A DNA stretch of 62,766 nt, taken from contig NVTE01000011.1 of NCBI GenBank assembly GCA_002401455.1, positions 1 through 62,766 of the forward strand, given 5' to 3'. Source of the stretch: Alphaproteobacteria bacterium. Its GTDB lineage: Bacteria; Pseudomonadota; Alphaproteobacteria; Sphingomonadales; Emcibacteraceae. Shown here piece after piece: positions 7,906-16,544 of this stretch. Under the pieces are notes generated by a model. The model was not told the DNA's origin. It saw only the letters and a program-made list of their open reading frames with translations, and ran no database searches. Each line of letters opens with the position of its first letter. Position 1 is the stretch's first letter. The position numbers were made by a program, and so were the translations under genes.

Positions 7906-8778
7906 CTATTGGAAATTACCTTTGATGTGCTGGTCCAGAACATCCAAAAATTTCTTCCGGTGAACGGCCAGGTTATTCTCAGAAAAACTGTCCGCAACTA
8001 CCTCTTTAAAAGCCCCGCCCTGGGGCTGTGCCGCCCAGTCATTATGAGGAAAGGCAATATCCACCTTATGTTGGCTGATCCCAATCCTGACATCGCCGTG
8101 GGACAGGGTTTCCAGCATCCGGGTGATACCCTTAAACACCGCCGCATCCTCGGAGACCGAAGCTATGGCCACCAAGGTCGAGAAGGTAGAACTGTCTTTA
8201 TAATAGGTATAGCCCAGGCCGTCCGGACCATTGAAGGCCCCGATCATCAGGCCGAAAAACAGCGGGGCATTATCATCCGTGAAAAACGGCTTTTCACCAG
8301 TGTCCTCAAGGGAAAAACTATAAGAATCGGTGACATTCACCTGGCCATCATCGGGGCAGATAATCAGCACACTATCCTGAATATAGAAATAGCCCATGGC
8401 CGCCGCGATCGTCTCCATGGCCGCCATTTTATTACCGACCGCAGGATTGAGCCGCACTTTCATGCTGATCGACGGGGTGGTGATCCCCTCATAACCCCCA
8501 ATGACCAACTCATGGCTTTCAACCTGTGAAATGGTCTCTGTGATATAGGGAGCTGCGGCAAAAAATGAATCCGTCACCTTGATCAGGGAGAGAAACAAGG
8601 CCTGCTGGGCGGCAAAACCCAGCTTGAAAACATCCTCAAGCCGCTCAGATCCCGTGGCCTGGCCCGCACTGATATGGGGAATGGGAGAATATATAATCTC
8701 ACAGACATCCTCAGCCTGGGCTTTAGCAACACTCACCTGAGCGGCAAGCAGGAGGGGTATCATAAATCGCAACAGCAT
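7906..8778 (-). CDS. Periplasmic protein of unknown function
   Basis: About 290 residues. The better start is ATG 8778, preceded by AAAGGA, rather than ATG 8799, which lacks a ribosome site. It begins with a clear Sec signal (MLLRFMIPLLLAAQVSVAKAQA) and a mature part starting EDVCEI. There are only two cysteines in the mature chain (DVCEI and LIICPDD), which could pair. I recognise no domain; the sequence is mixed alpha/beta with no repeats. It starts 23 nt past the stop of the cyclase-family lipoprotein and is almost certainly co-transcribed with it, so the two may act together at the cell envelope. Confidence 0.75.
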   Translation of the reverse strand: MLLRFMIPLLLAAQVSVAKAQAEDVCEIIYSPIPHISAGQATGSERLEDVFKLGFAAQQALFLSLIKVTDSFFAAAPYITETISQVESHELVIGGYEGITTPSISMKVRLNPAVGNKMAAMETIAAAMGYFYIQDSVLIICPDDGQVNVTDSYSFSLEDTGEKPFFTDDNAPLFFGLMIGAFNGPDGLGYTYYKDSSTFSTLVAIASVSEDAAVFKGITRMLETLSHGDVRIGISQHKVDIAFPHNDWAAQPQGGAFKEVVADSFSENNLAVHRKKFLDVLDQHIKGNFQ

Positions 8779-8801
8779 CGCAGATCCTTTAACTATCATA
8801 T

Positions 8802-9752
8802 TTAACGGCGCATTACGCCCTGTTGATCCCGCTTCAGGGGCGTGGCAAAACTCGGCAAGGTACCGTCGGTCAGGGCATCACTGGAGACACCATATTCCCA
8901 GGTCGCGGGCGCAATGGCAATATAGCGGGCATAGCCGCCGGTGCCGCCCTCGGGCTTGGCAAAGCCAATCAGGATCAGCGCGCCCTGTTCCGGCACTTTA
9001 TCCAGATGAGCTACCCCTTCGGCCTGGGCATGGTTATTATGCATCAGCCAATATTCACCCTCCAATGTGGGTGTGGTGTCGGTATCCAGCGGTTCATGAC
9101 CATGAAACAATATATGGCGCTCATCATGCAGGAATTTCAGGGCATCCAGTGAGACACCGGGAAAAGGTTTCTGGTTAAACCGTTTAATATCGCGCCATTT
9201 TTTGTACCAGTCAGAGCGCACCATCACCACCGCACCAGCGGGAATAGGGCCGTAAGTCTGTTCCCATAGTTCCACATCCGATACCTGCAGGTGATAGCCC
9301 GGATCACGGGCCACCTGCGGGGCGATATTGATCACGACCAGCGGCCGGATGGCATAGGATGCGGGAATATCACTGATCGTTGCGCCCAGGGGATTCCAAT
9401 GGGCCGGCGGATCAAACTGAGTGCCATACTGATCGGTGGGCAGGACATAGGACGAGGCAACAAACCCATGCTGTTCATAGGTGAAGGCCTCACCTTTCTT
9501 GATATAGCCAGCAATATCCTCACTGGCGGTCGCCGCCCCGAAGGTCGCTGAGCCAAAACCGCTCCACACCGCCTGCTGAGGCTCAAAGGCGTGGGTCAGG
9601 TCAATATATTTAGCCTCTTTAAACAGATCATCATAGACCGACCACAGGGAGGCTGGTTTTGTCGGCGGGGCCTCCTGGCCACAGCCGCCAAGGCTGCACA
9701 CCGCGAGGACCGTGATAATAAACAGGCTGATATTTCTCAACAGGGCGGTCAT
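8802..9752 (-). CDS. Cyclase-family (kynurenine formamidase/isatin hydrolase-like) lipoprotein with altered metal motif
   Basis: A 316-residue member of the cyclase family (PF04199 type), metal-dependent amide hydrolases such as kynurenine formamidase and isatin hydrolase. The N-terminus is a lipoprotein signal with lipobox SLGGC (Cys24), so the protein should be anchored in the envelope. The family metal motif HxGTHxDxPxH appears as QYGTQFDPPAHW, so two metal-ligand histidines are glutamine while the Asp and last His remain. Later family features are present (WLMHNNHAQAEG, FAKPEGGTGGYARYIAIAP). The gene follows the nucleoside-locus TonB receptor after a terminator and precedes a periplasmic protein. 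The substrate is unknown and could be a cyclic amide or lactone taken in by the receptor. Confidence 0.82.
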   Translation of the reverse strand: MTALLRNISLFIITVLAVCSLGGCGQEAPPTKPASLWSVYDDLFKEAKYIDLTHAFEPQQAVWSGFGSATFGAATASEDIAGYIKKGEAFTYEQHGFVASSYVLPTDQYGTQFDPPAHWNPLGATISDIPASYAIRPLVVINIAPQVARDPGYHLQVSDVELWEQTYGPIPAGAVVMVRSDWYKKWRDIKRFNQKPFPGVSLDALKFLHDERHILFHGHEPLDTDTTPTLEGEYWLMHNNHAQAEGVAHLDKVPEQGALILIGFAKPEGGTGGYARYIAIAPATWEYGVSSDALTDGTLPSFATPLKRDQQGVMRR

Positions 9753-9778
9753 GACAATTCCTCAGGGTTAAAGGCTCA

Positions 9779-9827
9779 TAAAAAAAGCCGGGCCAACATA
9801 TGTTTATTCAACGTCATTGGTCCGGCT
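9779..9827 (-). terminator. Terminator of the TonB receptor gene (minus strand)
   Basis: AGCCGGGCCAA (9786-9796) and TTGGTCCGGCT (9817-9827) pair with one G-T position. The A-run 9780-9786 becomes the T-tract on the minus strand. The loop contains the palindrome AACATATGTT. Confidence 0.75.
9793..9806. promoter_or_regulatory. Third copy of the AACATATGTT operator-like palindrome
   Basis: CCAACATATGTTTA matches 11 of 14 positions of the perfect dyad at 12269-12282. It sits 41 nt upstream of the cyclase lipoprotein start, inside the terminator loop. Confidence 0.35.
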
Positions 9828-9851
9828 CATATCTGGTCAGGTCACTTATGC

Positions 9852-12218
9852 TTAGAAGCGATAATTAACCCGGGCATATAAATAGCGGCCATTGGACCCG
9901 ATCGGGGACAAAACATCATAGGGCAGGTTGCCAAAATAGTTAAGCAGATCATCGGACAGGTCCGGATAGGTGTCCAGAATGTTATTGGCACCAACCGCGA
10001 CCGAAACCATCTCATCGAAGGTATATTCGACTTCCATATCAAGGGACCATTTCGCGGCATAGGTCTGTTCCGGCTCAAAGCCACCACCAAAGTCAAATAC
10101 CCGGGTTGTCTCGCCGTAGCGGGTACCGCGCACCATCATGCTGAGGGCATCCCGCTGCCACAGGGCAGACAGAATAACCTTGTTGCGGGGGGCGGCTGTT
10201 TCCAGCGTATTCATTTCTTCCACGCCGATGACATCGCTGACATTCAGACCCGGGATCGCATGAACGGCCTGGACCTCGGTTTTGGAATAATTGTAGCCCG
10301 CCATCAGGTTCAGCTGACTGTCGCCAAAATCATGGTCATAGGTGGCAATGACATCAACACCCTTGGTCCGGGTATCGACGGCATTGGTAAAGAACGTAAT
10401 CGCGCCACCACCCTCAATGCTCATGCTCTCAGACAGGGTAATCCGGTCATCTACATCGATCATGAAGAAATCAACCGTCACATTCAAGCCGTCGGCCAGA
10501 TCAGCGACAAAACCAGCACTCAGGTTGAAGGCTTTCTCTTCGGACAGCTCTGGTGCTCTGGGATCAGTAACCGGCAATTGGGTCACCGGGATCAGGGCCC
10601 CGCCATCACCAAAGCTGAAATTGGTCTGCTGGAAATGAGACTGGGCCAGAGCCGGTGCCCGGAAGCTGTTGCTGATCGCGCCGCGCAGGGCAAAACCATC
10701 AACAATCTGCCAGCGGGAACTGGCTTTGCCGGTGATGGCACTGCCAAAATCGTCGTAATTTTCATAGCGTGTCGCCAGGCCAAGCATGACGTCTTCTGTG
10801 ATATTCATCTCAATATCAGCATAAAGACTGAACACATCCCGGCCCACATCGGCAACATCAGATGCCGGAATGCCCGGACCAGCCTGAGCGCCAATGGCTT
10901 TGAAAATATCACCCCCGGCCTGATAGGACGCCAGGTCCCCGGCTGTGGTGCTGAAACTCTCCCGACGGTATTCTGCGCCAAAAGCCACACTCAACGGGCC
11001 GTCAAAAGCACTGACTTCATATTCCCGCACCAGGTCCATGTTAATCATGAACTGGGAATTGGTATATTCTGCCAGATCGAATTCAGTTGGGCTCGCCGCG
11101 CCCATTGACGCATTGAGGGAATTCTTGACGCCATAGTCAAAGTTGTTGCGGCCATAGCTCAGGCCAAAATCCCAGTTCCAGCTGGAGAATTCACCCCGGC
11201 CACCCAGGGACAGGGACAGGTCACTGTTGACACCGGTGGTTTCTGGACGGAAGCCTTCTGGATAGATGGATTTGACATTCTGGTAACTGTCGGGATAGCG
11301 GAAAAATCCGGTGCCGACGGAGTCCATATAGGCATAGGTACCGAAGGAATAGACTTCCAGATCGCCCATGGGCATGGCCATATTATAGAAACCGTTAAAA
11401 GACTGGGTCTCGGGATCACCGGCATAATAATTTACTTGTCCGGCCCGGGCAGCATTATCCGGGGTATCTTCCTCGAAGAACGGGACAACATCAAAGCCTG
11501 CCCGGTTGGTACCGTTGCGATCGCGATATTCGGCGCCCACATGCAGGAAGCCGTCCGTGCCCAGTTTAAACCCGGCATCGGCACTGATCAGCAGGGTCTC
11601 ACCATCGGTAATTGTGCGGTCTGTGGGCTCATGCTTGGTGGTATGGAAACCATAGGAGGCTGAAATCTGGCCGCCTTCATCACTGTCTTTCAACACCATG
11701 TTGATCACACCGGCAATGGCATCGGAGCCATATTGTGCCCCGGCACCGTCGCGCAGAACTTCAACCCGCTTAATGGCGGAAACCGGAATGGCATTAAAAT
11801 CAACAGGCGCCGTGCCCCGGCCAATCTTGGTGTCCAGCTGGACAACAGCCGATGTATGACGGCGTTTGCCGTTAACCAGAACCAGCACCTGATCCGGGCT
11901 CATGCCGCGCAGCTGAGCGGCCCGCACATGGTCAGAACCACTGGAGTTGGACTGGCGGGGAAAACTGAACGCCGGAACAAGATTTTGCAGGGCCTGGCCC
12001 AATTCGCCGCCAATGGTCGCTGCTCGTTCAAAATCCCGGGCGTTGATAACATCAATCGGCACCGGGCTGTCGGAAAGGCTCCGGCCTTTTGTCCGTGTGC
12101 CAACAGTGACAACTTCTTCGATTTCAGACACGGCATTGTCCGCCGCATCCTGTGCCATAACTGGTGCGCTCAGTGATAAAGCAAAAATACTGCAACTGAC
12201 CATAAACGGTGTTTTCAT
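9852..12218 (-). CDS. TonB-dependent outer-membrane receptor of the nucleoside locus
   Basis: A 788-residue receptor. It has a Sec signal (MKTPFMVSCSIFALSLSAPVMAQ), then a plug domain at about residues 45-190 with EEVVTVGTRTKGRSLSDSPVP, QLRGMSPDQVLVLVNGKRRH and VEVLRDGAGAQYGSDAIAGVINMVL, then a beta-barrel ending in aromatic F (YARVNYRF). ATG 12218 follows GGGAGAAACC. It lies 157 nt downstream of the RuBisCO-like gene, with its own operator-like palindrome in that gap, and is terminated by the hairpin at 9779-9827. The context suggests uptake of nucleosides, nucleotides or related compounds across the outer membrane. This is inferred, because ligand specificity cannot be read from TonB receptor sequence. 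Confidence 0.93.
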   Translation of the reverse strand: MKTPFMVSCSIFALSLSAPVMAQDAADNAVSEIEEVVTVGTRTKGRSLSDSPVPIDVINARDFERAATIGGELGQALQNLVPAFSFPRQSNSSGSDHVRAAQLRGMSPDQVLVLVNGKRRHTSAVVQLDTKIGRGTAPVDFNAIPVSAIKRVEVLRDGAGAQYGSDAIAGVINMVLKDSDEGGQISASYGFHTTKHEPTDRTITDGETLLISADAGFKLGTDGFLHVGAEYRDRNGTNRAGFDVVPFFEEDTPDNAARAGQVNYYAGDPETQSFNGFYNMAMPMGDLEVYSFGTYAYMDSVGTGFFRYPDSYQNVKSIYPEGFRPETTGVNSDLSLSLGGRGEFSSWNWDFGLSYGRNNFDYGVKNSLNASMGAASPTEFDLAEYTNSQFMINMDLVREYEVSAFDGPLSVAFGAEYRRESFSTTAGDLASYQAGGDIFKAIGAQAGPGIPASDVADVGRDVFSLYADIEMNITEDVMLGLATRYENYDDFGSAITGKASSRWQIVDGFALRGAISNSFRAPALAQSHFQQTNFSFGDGGALIPVTQLPVTDPRAPELSEEKAFNLSAGFVADLADGLNVTVDFFMIDVDDRITLSESMSIEGGGAITFFTNAVDTRTKGVDVIATYDHDFGDSQLNLMAGYNYSKTEVQAVHAIPGLNVSDVIGVEEMNTLETAAPRNKVILSALWQRDALSMMVRGTRYGETTRVFDFGGGFEPEQTYAAKWSLDMEVEYTFDEMVSVAVGANNILDTYPDLSDDLLNYFGNLPYDVLSPIGSNGRYLYARVNYRF

Positions 12219-12268
12219 TGGTTTCTCCCGGGAAGTTTAATTTGTTGAGATGTAAATTTAAGAGCTTA

Positions 12269-12282
12269 TGAACATATGTTCA
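12269..12282. promoter_or_regulatory. Perfect 14-bp palindrome, candidate DeoR/SorC operator
   Basis: TGAACATATGTTCA is a perfect dyad 51 nt upstream of the TonB receptor start and downstream of the RuBisCO-like operon. The GAAC/GTTC half-sites recall the TTGAA/TTCAA halves of the Bacillus DeoR operator. A 13/14 match lies upstream of the nucleoside phosphorylase operon at 17433. Confidence 0.6.
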
Positions 12283-12375
12283 CTATAACTACCATTGTAA
12301 TATAACTGTCATAACAAAGCAACCCCCCGCGATATTTCACGGGCAGGATAATGGCATAAAACCAAAGGGATTGAT

Positions 12376-13527
12376 TTACATCGTCAATTTCTCGGCGACC
12401 AGTTTTTTAAAGGTATGGCAATTCTTTGAAACGGCCACATCGCCCTTATGCAGCGCACCACCGATCAGGAACATAACGTCCCGCCCGTAGGCCTCGACCA
12501 TCGCCGGCACGTTGGAAAAATTCATACCGCCCCCGGGTGACGGCACAATAGCCTTGATGTTGGCCATCGTATCAGAACAGCCCGCGACAATTTCCATACA
12601 TTGATCCACGGTGAAAGAAAACCGGCCACCAAAGTTTGGATAAATACTGACATCGGCGCCCGCCAGACGGGCCAGCTGACCAAACAGAGTATAAAAAGAC
12701 AGGCCATTCTCCGGGCTGGTCACATAGCTGCCCATATGAGCCGGATGACAGAGGATCGGCAGGCCAATCTCATCCTCATCGGCTAGGCGGCGCATCATAT
12801 CGAAGCCAACGATACCAGGCGGCACCAGCAGACCGCCGACACCCTGCTCTTTGGCCCAGATAGCATCCTCGACGATATGCTCAGCCGGGGAATTTAGACT
12901 GACCACATACCGGCTATTGCCGCCGGTTTTCTGGTTAGCTCGCGCAACCTGTTCGACACACCGCTGCACGCGTTCGCGAAACGGGGCGAAGGGCTGATTG
13001 GCCAGACCATGATCATCCTTAATAAAATGGAACTCGCCCAGGGCCAGCTCGTAAGCCTGTGTCGCCAATTGATCCGCAGACAACCCCATGGGTTTCAGCG
13101 CCGAACAATAAAGCGGCTGATCCGGCTCACCGACCAAATCCCGCAGGCCCTGAAGGCCAAAGCGCGGCCCCTTGAAGTGGGCCAGGAAAGCATCGGGGAA
13201 GTCAAGACGATCAACCCGCACGCCCGGCAACAGGCTGACATTGCCAAAGATGACATTCATGGTCTGGGTCAGGCTGAAGCCGGTAATTTCAACGGCGTAA
13301 GATATAACCACCAGCCAGCTCTGCTCATCCAGGGGGCTAATGTCGACAACCTGTCCCATCACATGATCGCGGATATCATCATCGCCGATCAGCTCAGCCG
13401 GGAACTCAATGGTTTGCTCAGCACAGATATGCTGGGCGAATTGTTTCACGTCCTCGGCGACACAGCGCAGCCGGTAAGTGACCTGAAACCGGTCGCCGGA
13501 CATATCAAGTTTCACATGAGGGATCAT
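12376..13527 (-). CDS. RuBisCO-like protein (form IV), candidate ribulose-1-phosphate isomerase
   Basis: A RuBisCO large-chain fold protein, 383 residues from ATG 13527, which follows the transketolase stop by one base. An upstream start at 13554 would add nine residues and overlap the previous gene. Residue K145 (SALKPMGLS) matches K175 of plant RuBisCO, and K170 and D172 in FIKDDHG match K201 and D203. The magnesium ligand E204 is His173, and the SGG phosphate loop is SPGGG. The H294 region (CHPAH) and the GG loop (LIGGALHKG) are kept. It therefore cannot be expected to fix CO2. The family includes the Rhodospirillum rubrum isomerase that turns 5-methylthioribulose-1-P into 1-methylthioxylulose-5-P. 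In this operon the analogous reaction would be ribulose-1-P to xylulose-5-P or ribulose-5-P. The family is clear; the reaction is inference. Confidence 0.93.
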   Translation of the reverse strand: MIPHVKLDMSGDRFQVTYRLRCVAEDVKQFAQHICAEQTIEFPAELIGDDDIRDHVMGQVVDISPLDEQSWLVVISYAVEITGFSLTQTMNVIFGNVSLLPGVRVDRLDFPDAFLAHFKGPRFGLQGLRDLVGEPDQPLYCSALKPMGLSADQLATQAYELALGEFHFIKDDHGLANQPFAPFRERVQRCVEQVARANQKTGGNSRYVVSLNSPAEHIVEDAIWAKEQGVGGLLVPPGIVGFDMMRRLADEDEIGLPILCHPAHMGSYVTSPENGLSFYTLFGQLARLAGADVSIYPNFGGRFSFTVDQCMEIVAGCSDTMANIKAIVPSPGGGMNFSNVPAMVEAYGRDVMFLIGGALHKGDVAVSKNCHTFKKLVAEKLTM

Positions 13528-13528
13528 C

Positions 13529-14536
13529 TTACAGCGCCTCTGCTTTGGCATCACTATGAACGGCTTCGATTCGGACCTGATCCAGATCTGCCTGATTAAT
13601 ATTCAAAGTGACATTCATCAGTTTTTCCACCGCCCGGACCAAGGCCATGGCGTCCAGTTCATGTTCGGCCATCAAATAGGCCTTGCTCGCCCCATGGGAA
13701 TAGGTGTCCTGAAGTCCCAGACGTACAAGGGGTTTCGCCAATCCGTGATCAGTCATCAGTTCAGAGACCGCCGTACCCAATCCGCCGGTGACCACATGGT
13801 TTTCCATGGTGATCACGCCATATTTGACCTCATTAATCGCGTCGAGGACCGTGGGATCGGTGAAGGGTTTCAGGGTTGAAATATGAAGATGGGTCACGGA
13901 CACGCCTTTTTTCTCCAGGGCCGCCCCGGCCCGCAGCGCTTCTTCGGTAATGATGCCCGATGTCAGCAACGCCACATCGCGGCCTTTGCGGATAACCCGG
14001 GCCTGATTAAAGACCATCGGTTCCGAGCGCGGAAACAGGCGGGGCATCTCGCCGCGCAAGAAGCGCACATATACCGGGCCGTCGATGGCCTGGGCCACAT
14101 CGAGCACGCTTTCGACCTCGGTCGCATCGCCGGTTTCCAGAACCGTCATATTGGGCGTTGCCCGCATGATGGCAATATCCTCAATCGCCTGATGGGTGAC
14201 GCCGCCCGGAGTGACAATCCCCGGCAGGAAGCCCATCATCCGCACTTTCAGATTGGGGTAGGCCACCGACATGGCCAGCTGATCATAGGCCCGGCGATAG
14301 ATGAAGACCGCGAAGGTATGGATGAAGGGTGTAAAGCCCTCCCGCGCCAAACCGCCGGCAAAACCCATCATATTCTGCTCGGCCATACCCATGGAAAAGA
14401 AACGATCCGGATAGGTGTCGCGCCATTTGCCCACTTCACAGGAATTGGTCAGGTCAGCCGACAGGACAACCACTTCGGGTTTGTCTTTCGACCAGGTGAT
14501 AAAATTCTCCACATGAGGACGTGATACGATTTCCAT
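13529..14536 (-). CDS. Transketolase, C-terminal (pyrimidine-binding) subunit
   Basis: A 335-residue protein carrying the pyrimidine-binding and C-terminal domains of a split transketolase. The catalytic glutamate that activates thiamine diphosphate is E53 in GMAEQNM. GGVTHQAIEDIA and the C-terminal domain from about residue 200 are typical. ATG 14536 is two bases past the stop of the other subunit. Two-gene transketolases are known that act on unusual sugar phosphates (for example AptAB in apiose catabolism), so the substrate may not be the standard one. In this locus I expect xylulose-5-P made by the next gene product. Confidence 0.95.
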   Translation of the reverse strand: MEIVSRPHVENFITWSKDKPEVVVLSADLTNSCEVGKWRDTYPDRFFSMGMAEQNMMGFAGGLAREGFTPFIHTFAVFIYRRAYDQLAMSVAYPNLKVRMMGFLPGIVTPGGVTHQAIEDIAIMRATPNMTVLETGDATEVESVLDVAQAIDGPVYVRFLRGEMPRLFPRSEPMVFNQARVIRKGRDVALLTSGIITEEALRAGAALEKKGVSVTHLHISTLKPFTDPTVLDAINEVKYGVITMENHVVTGGLGTAVSELMTDHGLAKPLVRLGLQDTYSHGASKAYLMAEHELDAMALVRAVEKLMNVTLNINQADLDQVRIEAVHSDAKAEAL

Positions 14537-14537
14537 A

Positions 14538-15473
14538 TTAATTCCCTAATCCTCTCATCTCTTCATAAGCTGCCTGGTATTTTGCTTTTTCTGCCGCGGA
14601 ACTGAACCGGAGGTAATGCAATGCTGCCCCCCTCTCCTTCAGTAGCGGCACCCCACGGGTTGGATCGGTCCGGGCCAGAATGAACAACGGCTTGCCCTTT
14701 GGCTTCTCGGCCAGAGCCTGGGCCATCGCCTGCAAATCATGACCGGGCACATCAACCGCATGACCGCCGAAGGCGTTGATCTTTGCGGCCAGGGGATCGA
14801 TGGTCATCACCCCGTCCATGGGGCCGTCACACTGTTGGCCGTTGACATCGACGATGACACAGACATTATCCAGTTTATGAAAGGACAAAGCCTGGATCGC
14901 TTCCCAGGTCTGACCTTCCTGAAATTCGCCGTCCGACATCATCACCCAGAGCCGACCAGTCTCGCCCTTCATCCGTCGTCCAAGCGCCATGCCGCCGGCC
15001 TGGCTTAACGCCTGAGCCAGGGAACCGGTGGTGGTTTCCACCCCCGGTGAATGTTCGGCCCCGATCAGTTCAACCGTGCCGCCGTCTTTATTAAATTCGT
15101 CCAGCCCTTCCGGGGCCATACGTCCCACTTCGATCAGGGCCATATAGAGCACCAGGGCATAATGGGCCGGGGAAAAGATAAACCGGTCCTGTTCGGCCGT
15201 CGGCACGCCATTATAGGCCCCACCACTGACATAATCCGGGTTGTCCGTTCCCGGCACACCGGCAAAGGCCGGTGGGATCATCGGCGCCTGGCTCGGTCCC
15301 AGGTTCATGGCGTGGATATAGAGAAAGGCAAAAATTTCTGCCGACGAGCAAATCTGACTCAGATAGCCGCCATTACTGCGCATGACATAGTCAAAGCCCC
15401 GCAGACGCATGGCATCGGCCATATCCTGCGCCTTTACCATCCAGTCAGTATTCGAAAGGTTAGTCCTGGTCAT
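14538..15473 (-). CDS. Transketolase, N-terminal (thiamine diphosphate-binding) subunit
   Basis: A 311-residue subunit that binds the diphosphate end of thiamine diphosphate with Mg2+. The motif is S180-D181-G182...N211 (MSDGEFQEG to VDVNGQQCDG); the first Gly of the usual GDG is Ser here. Other marks are SPAHYALVLY and HSPGVETTTGSLAQALS. ATG 15473 has AGGAAGAG before it and starts three bases after the isomerase stop. With the next gene it makes one full transketolase, transferring a two-carbon ketol from a ketose phosphate to an aldose phosphate. Confidence 0.95.
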   Translation of the reverse strand: MTRTNLSNTDWMVKAQDMADAMRLRGFDYVMRSNGGYLSQICSSAEIFAFLYIHAMNLGPSQAPMIPPAFAGVPGTDNPDYVSGGAYNGVPTAEQDRFIFSPAHYALVLYMALIEVGRMAPEGLDEFNKDGGTVELIGAEHSPGVETTTGSLAQALSQAGGMALGRRMKGETGRLWVMMSDGEFQEGQTWEAIQALSFHKLDNVCVIVDVNGQQCDGPMDGVMTIDPLAAKINAFGGHAVDVPGHDLQAMAQALAEKPKGKPLFILARTDPTRGVPLLKERGAALHYLRFSSAAEKAKYQAAYEEMRGLGN

Positions 15474-15476
15474 CTG

Positions 15477-16541
15477 TTACTCTTCCTGTGCCAATGTATT
15501 AAATAATTTACTCAGATTTTCCGTATAGGGCGGATAAATGATGCCCTTCTCCGTGATAATTCCGGTCACCAGATGGCCCGGGGTCACATCAAAGGCCGGG
15601 TTCAGGACCTCGGCTCCCGCCGGGGCCACTGAAGTGCCGTCGATCTTGGTGATTTCATCGCCATGACGTTCCTCGATCTCGATCAGGTCACCGGACGCCA
15701 TCGCCCGGTCAATGGTCGACAACGGGGCTGCCACATAGAAGGGGACATCATGGGCCTTGGCCACCAAGGCCAGGTTATAGGTGCCGATCTTATTGGCCAC
15801 ATCACCGTTGAGCGCCACCCGGTCACAGCCGACCACACACATATCGACTTTCTTGTTTTTCATGACAAAACCCGACGCGCCATCGACAATGATCTGATGG
15901 GAAATGCCCAGCTGCTGTAATTCCCAGGAGGTCAGCCGCGAGCCCTGCAGCCGGGGCCGGGTTTCATCCACATAGACATGGACTTTGCGGCCGGCTTCAT
16001 GGGCAATACGAATGATGCCAAGCGCCGTGCCATAGTCCACGGTGGCAATGCCGCCCGTATTGCAATGATGAATGAAGGTCGCCTCGGCCGGCACGATGGC
16101 CAGCGCCGCCTGACCAATGGCCTTGTTAATTTCAACGTCTTCCCGGGCCAGCGCGTGGGCGGCCTGAACCAACGCCTCTCTATAAGCATCAATGGTCGTA
16201 GGCTTTGCCTGAGCAACCCGCTGCTGCATCTGGTCCAGAGCCCAGAATAAATTGACCGCCGTCGGCCGGGACGTCCGCAGCAGGGCATCGGCTTTCGCCA
16301 CATGACCCTTCATCTCAGCCAGCGTTTCTGCGGAGCTATGCCAGGCGGCAATCGCCAGGCCATAAGCCGCCGTGACCCCGATCGCCGGCGCGCCGCGAAC
16401 CACCATATCGACAATGGCCCCGGCTATCGCTGCCACATCATCATAGGTGATATAAGCAATTTCACCGGGAATTTTGGTCTGGTCCAGCAGCCGCAGGGCT
16501 TTTGGCTCGTCCAGCCATTCAATACTTCTGTATGCCCGCAT
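15477..16541 (-). CDS. MtnA-family sugar-1-phosphate isomerase, candidate ribose-1-phosphate isomerase
   Basis: A 354-residue protein of the MtnA / eIF2B-alpha family, which opens an aldose-1-phosphate to the 2-ketose-1-phosphate. The catalytic pair sits exactly where it does in Bacillus MtnA: C160 in HHCNTGG and D240 in VVGCDRV. RGAPAIGVTAAYG (50-61) and NGDVANKIGTY (245-255) are the substrate loops. Known family substrates are 5-methylthioribose-1-P, 5-deoxyribose-1-P and, in archaeal relatives, ribose-1,5-bisphosphate. Here it is three bases after a 6-oxopurine nucleoside phosphorylase, so ribose-1-P is the natural substrate and ribulose-1-P the product. Annotation pipelines would call it mtnA, but I doubt a methylthioadenosine role. 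Confidence 0.93.
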   Translation of the reverse strand: MRAYRSIEWLDEPKALRLLDQTKIPGEIAYITYDDVAAIAGAIVDMVVRGAPAIGVTAAYGLAIAAWHSSAETLAEMKGHVAKADALLRTSRPTAVNLFWALDQMQQRVAQAKPTTIDAYREALVQAAHALAREDVEINKAIGQAALAIVPAEATFIHHCNTGGIATVDYGTALGIIRIAHEAGRKVHVYVDETRPRLQGSRLTSWELQQLGISHQIIVDGASGFVMKNKKVDMCVVGCDRVALNGDVANKIGTYNLALVAKAHDVPFYVAAPLSTIDRAMASGDLIEIEERHGDEITKIDGTSVAPAGAEVLNPAFDVTPGHLVTGIITEKGIIYPPYTENLSKLFNTLAQEE

Positions 16542-16544
16542 GGT

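Noticed and set aside
12376..13554. A true carbon-fixing or archaeal type-III RuBisCO route
   Set aside because: The Mg-ligand Glu is His, the SGG loop is altered, and there is no ribose-1-phosphate kinase or AMP phosphorylase; deoA here has the length and motifs of bacterial DeoA.
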